Source of the DNA: Gudongella sp964607545
GTDB lineage: Bacteria; Bacillota; Clostridia; Tissierellales; Tissierellaceae
DNA length: 23,689 nt
NCBI GenBank assembly: GCA_964607545.1
Contig: CAZSLV010000024.1
Coordinates: forward strand, 1-23,689
Reading direction: 5' to 3'
Shown here: positions 23,652 to 23,689 of the stretch, piece by piece
Numbering within the stretch: the stretch's first letter is position 1
How the letters are laid out: each line of letters starts with the position of its first letter
The notes under the pieces: model-generated
Database searches by the model: none
The model's input: the letters and a program-made list of their open reading frames with translations, nothing else
What the model was told of the DNA's origin: nothing
Program-made: the position numbers and the translations under genes

Positions 23652-23680
23652 TTGACAAATACGCTTCTATAAATTAGAAT
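23652..23680 (+). promoter_or_regulatory. Sigma-A promoter at the right edge, for a gene beyond the window
   Basis: TTGACA (23652-23657) and TAGAAT (23675-23680) are separated by 17 bases, and transcription would begin at about the last base of the window. It points rightwards; the downstream gene is not visible. Confidence 0.7.
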
Positions 23681-23689
23681 TAAAAGATA

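Overview
The window is low-GC and densely packed, with every gene on the + strand. Gene content suggests an anaerobic, amino-acid-fermenting Firmicute of the Clostridia/Tissierellia type. The grounds are AGA/AGG and A/T-ending codons, strong AGGAGG ribosome sites, a T-box leader, a DUF881 pair plus small basic protein next to ftsZ, a complete oxidative ornithine-degradation operon of the kind known from Stickland fermenters, and an iscR-iscS-iscU cluster. The exact taxon cannot be fixed from sequence alone.

Layout. (1) 1-405 is an open-ended ORF that reads as the C-terminal half of IspD running straight into the C-terminal tail of FtsQ. It is probably a chimeric join. (2) 416-3370 is a division-type cluster: two DUF881 proteins, Sbp and FtsZ, followed by nrdR (3429-3887). 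(3) 3897-5303 is a PAS/AAA+/Fis sigma-54 activator. It is followed by a terminator-like element built from two 14-bp palindromes 21 bp apart, then a well-matched sigma-54 -24/-12 promoter. (4) 5485-13376 is the ornithine operon ord-ortA-ortB-oraS-oraE-reactivase-orr. (5) 13407-14726 is rarA. (6) A housekeeping promoter and an Asn-type T-box riboswitch (14739-15015) precede asnS. A block of six degenerate tandem repeats of about 30 bp (16441-16618) then precedes leuS. (7) After leuS come a small hairpin repeat, an epimerase-type L-threonine 3-dehydrogenase with its own terminator, and iscR-iscS-iscU. An AI-2E family membrane protein follows, and a promoter at the right edge points to a further gene outside the window.

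How the genes work together. Orr converts L-ornithine to D-ornithine. OraS/OraE (adenosylcobalamin plus PLP) move the terminal amino group to give 2,4-diaminopentanoate, and the actin-fold protein probably reactivates the mutase. Ord oxidatively deaminates the product to 2-amino-4-oxopentanoate, which OrtA/OrtB cleave with CoA to acetyl-CoA and alanine. The adjacent sigma-54 activator most likely switches the operon on through the tandem palindromes, in the manner of the RocR family.

The most notable points are the dual-purpose enhancer/terminator between regulator and operon, the IspD-FtsQ join at the left edge, and the tandem repeat block between asnS and leuS. The ornithine pathway itself is already known. 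I did not find a wholly undescribed enzyme system.
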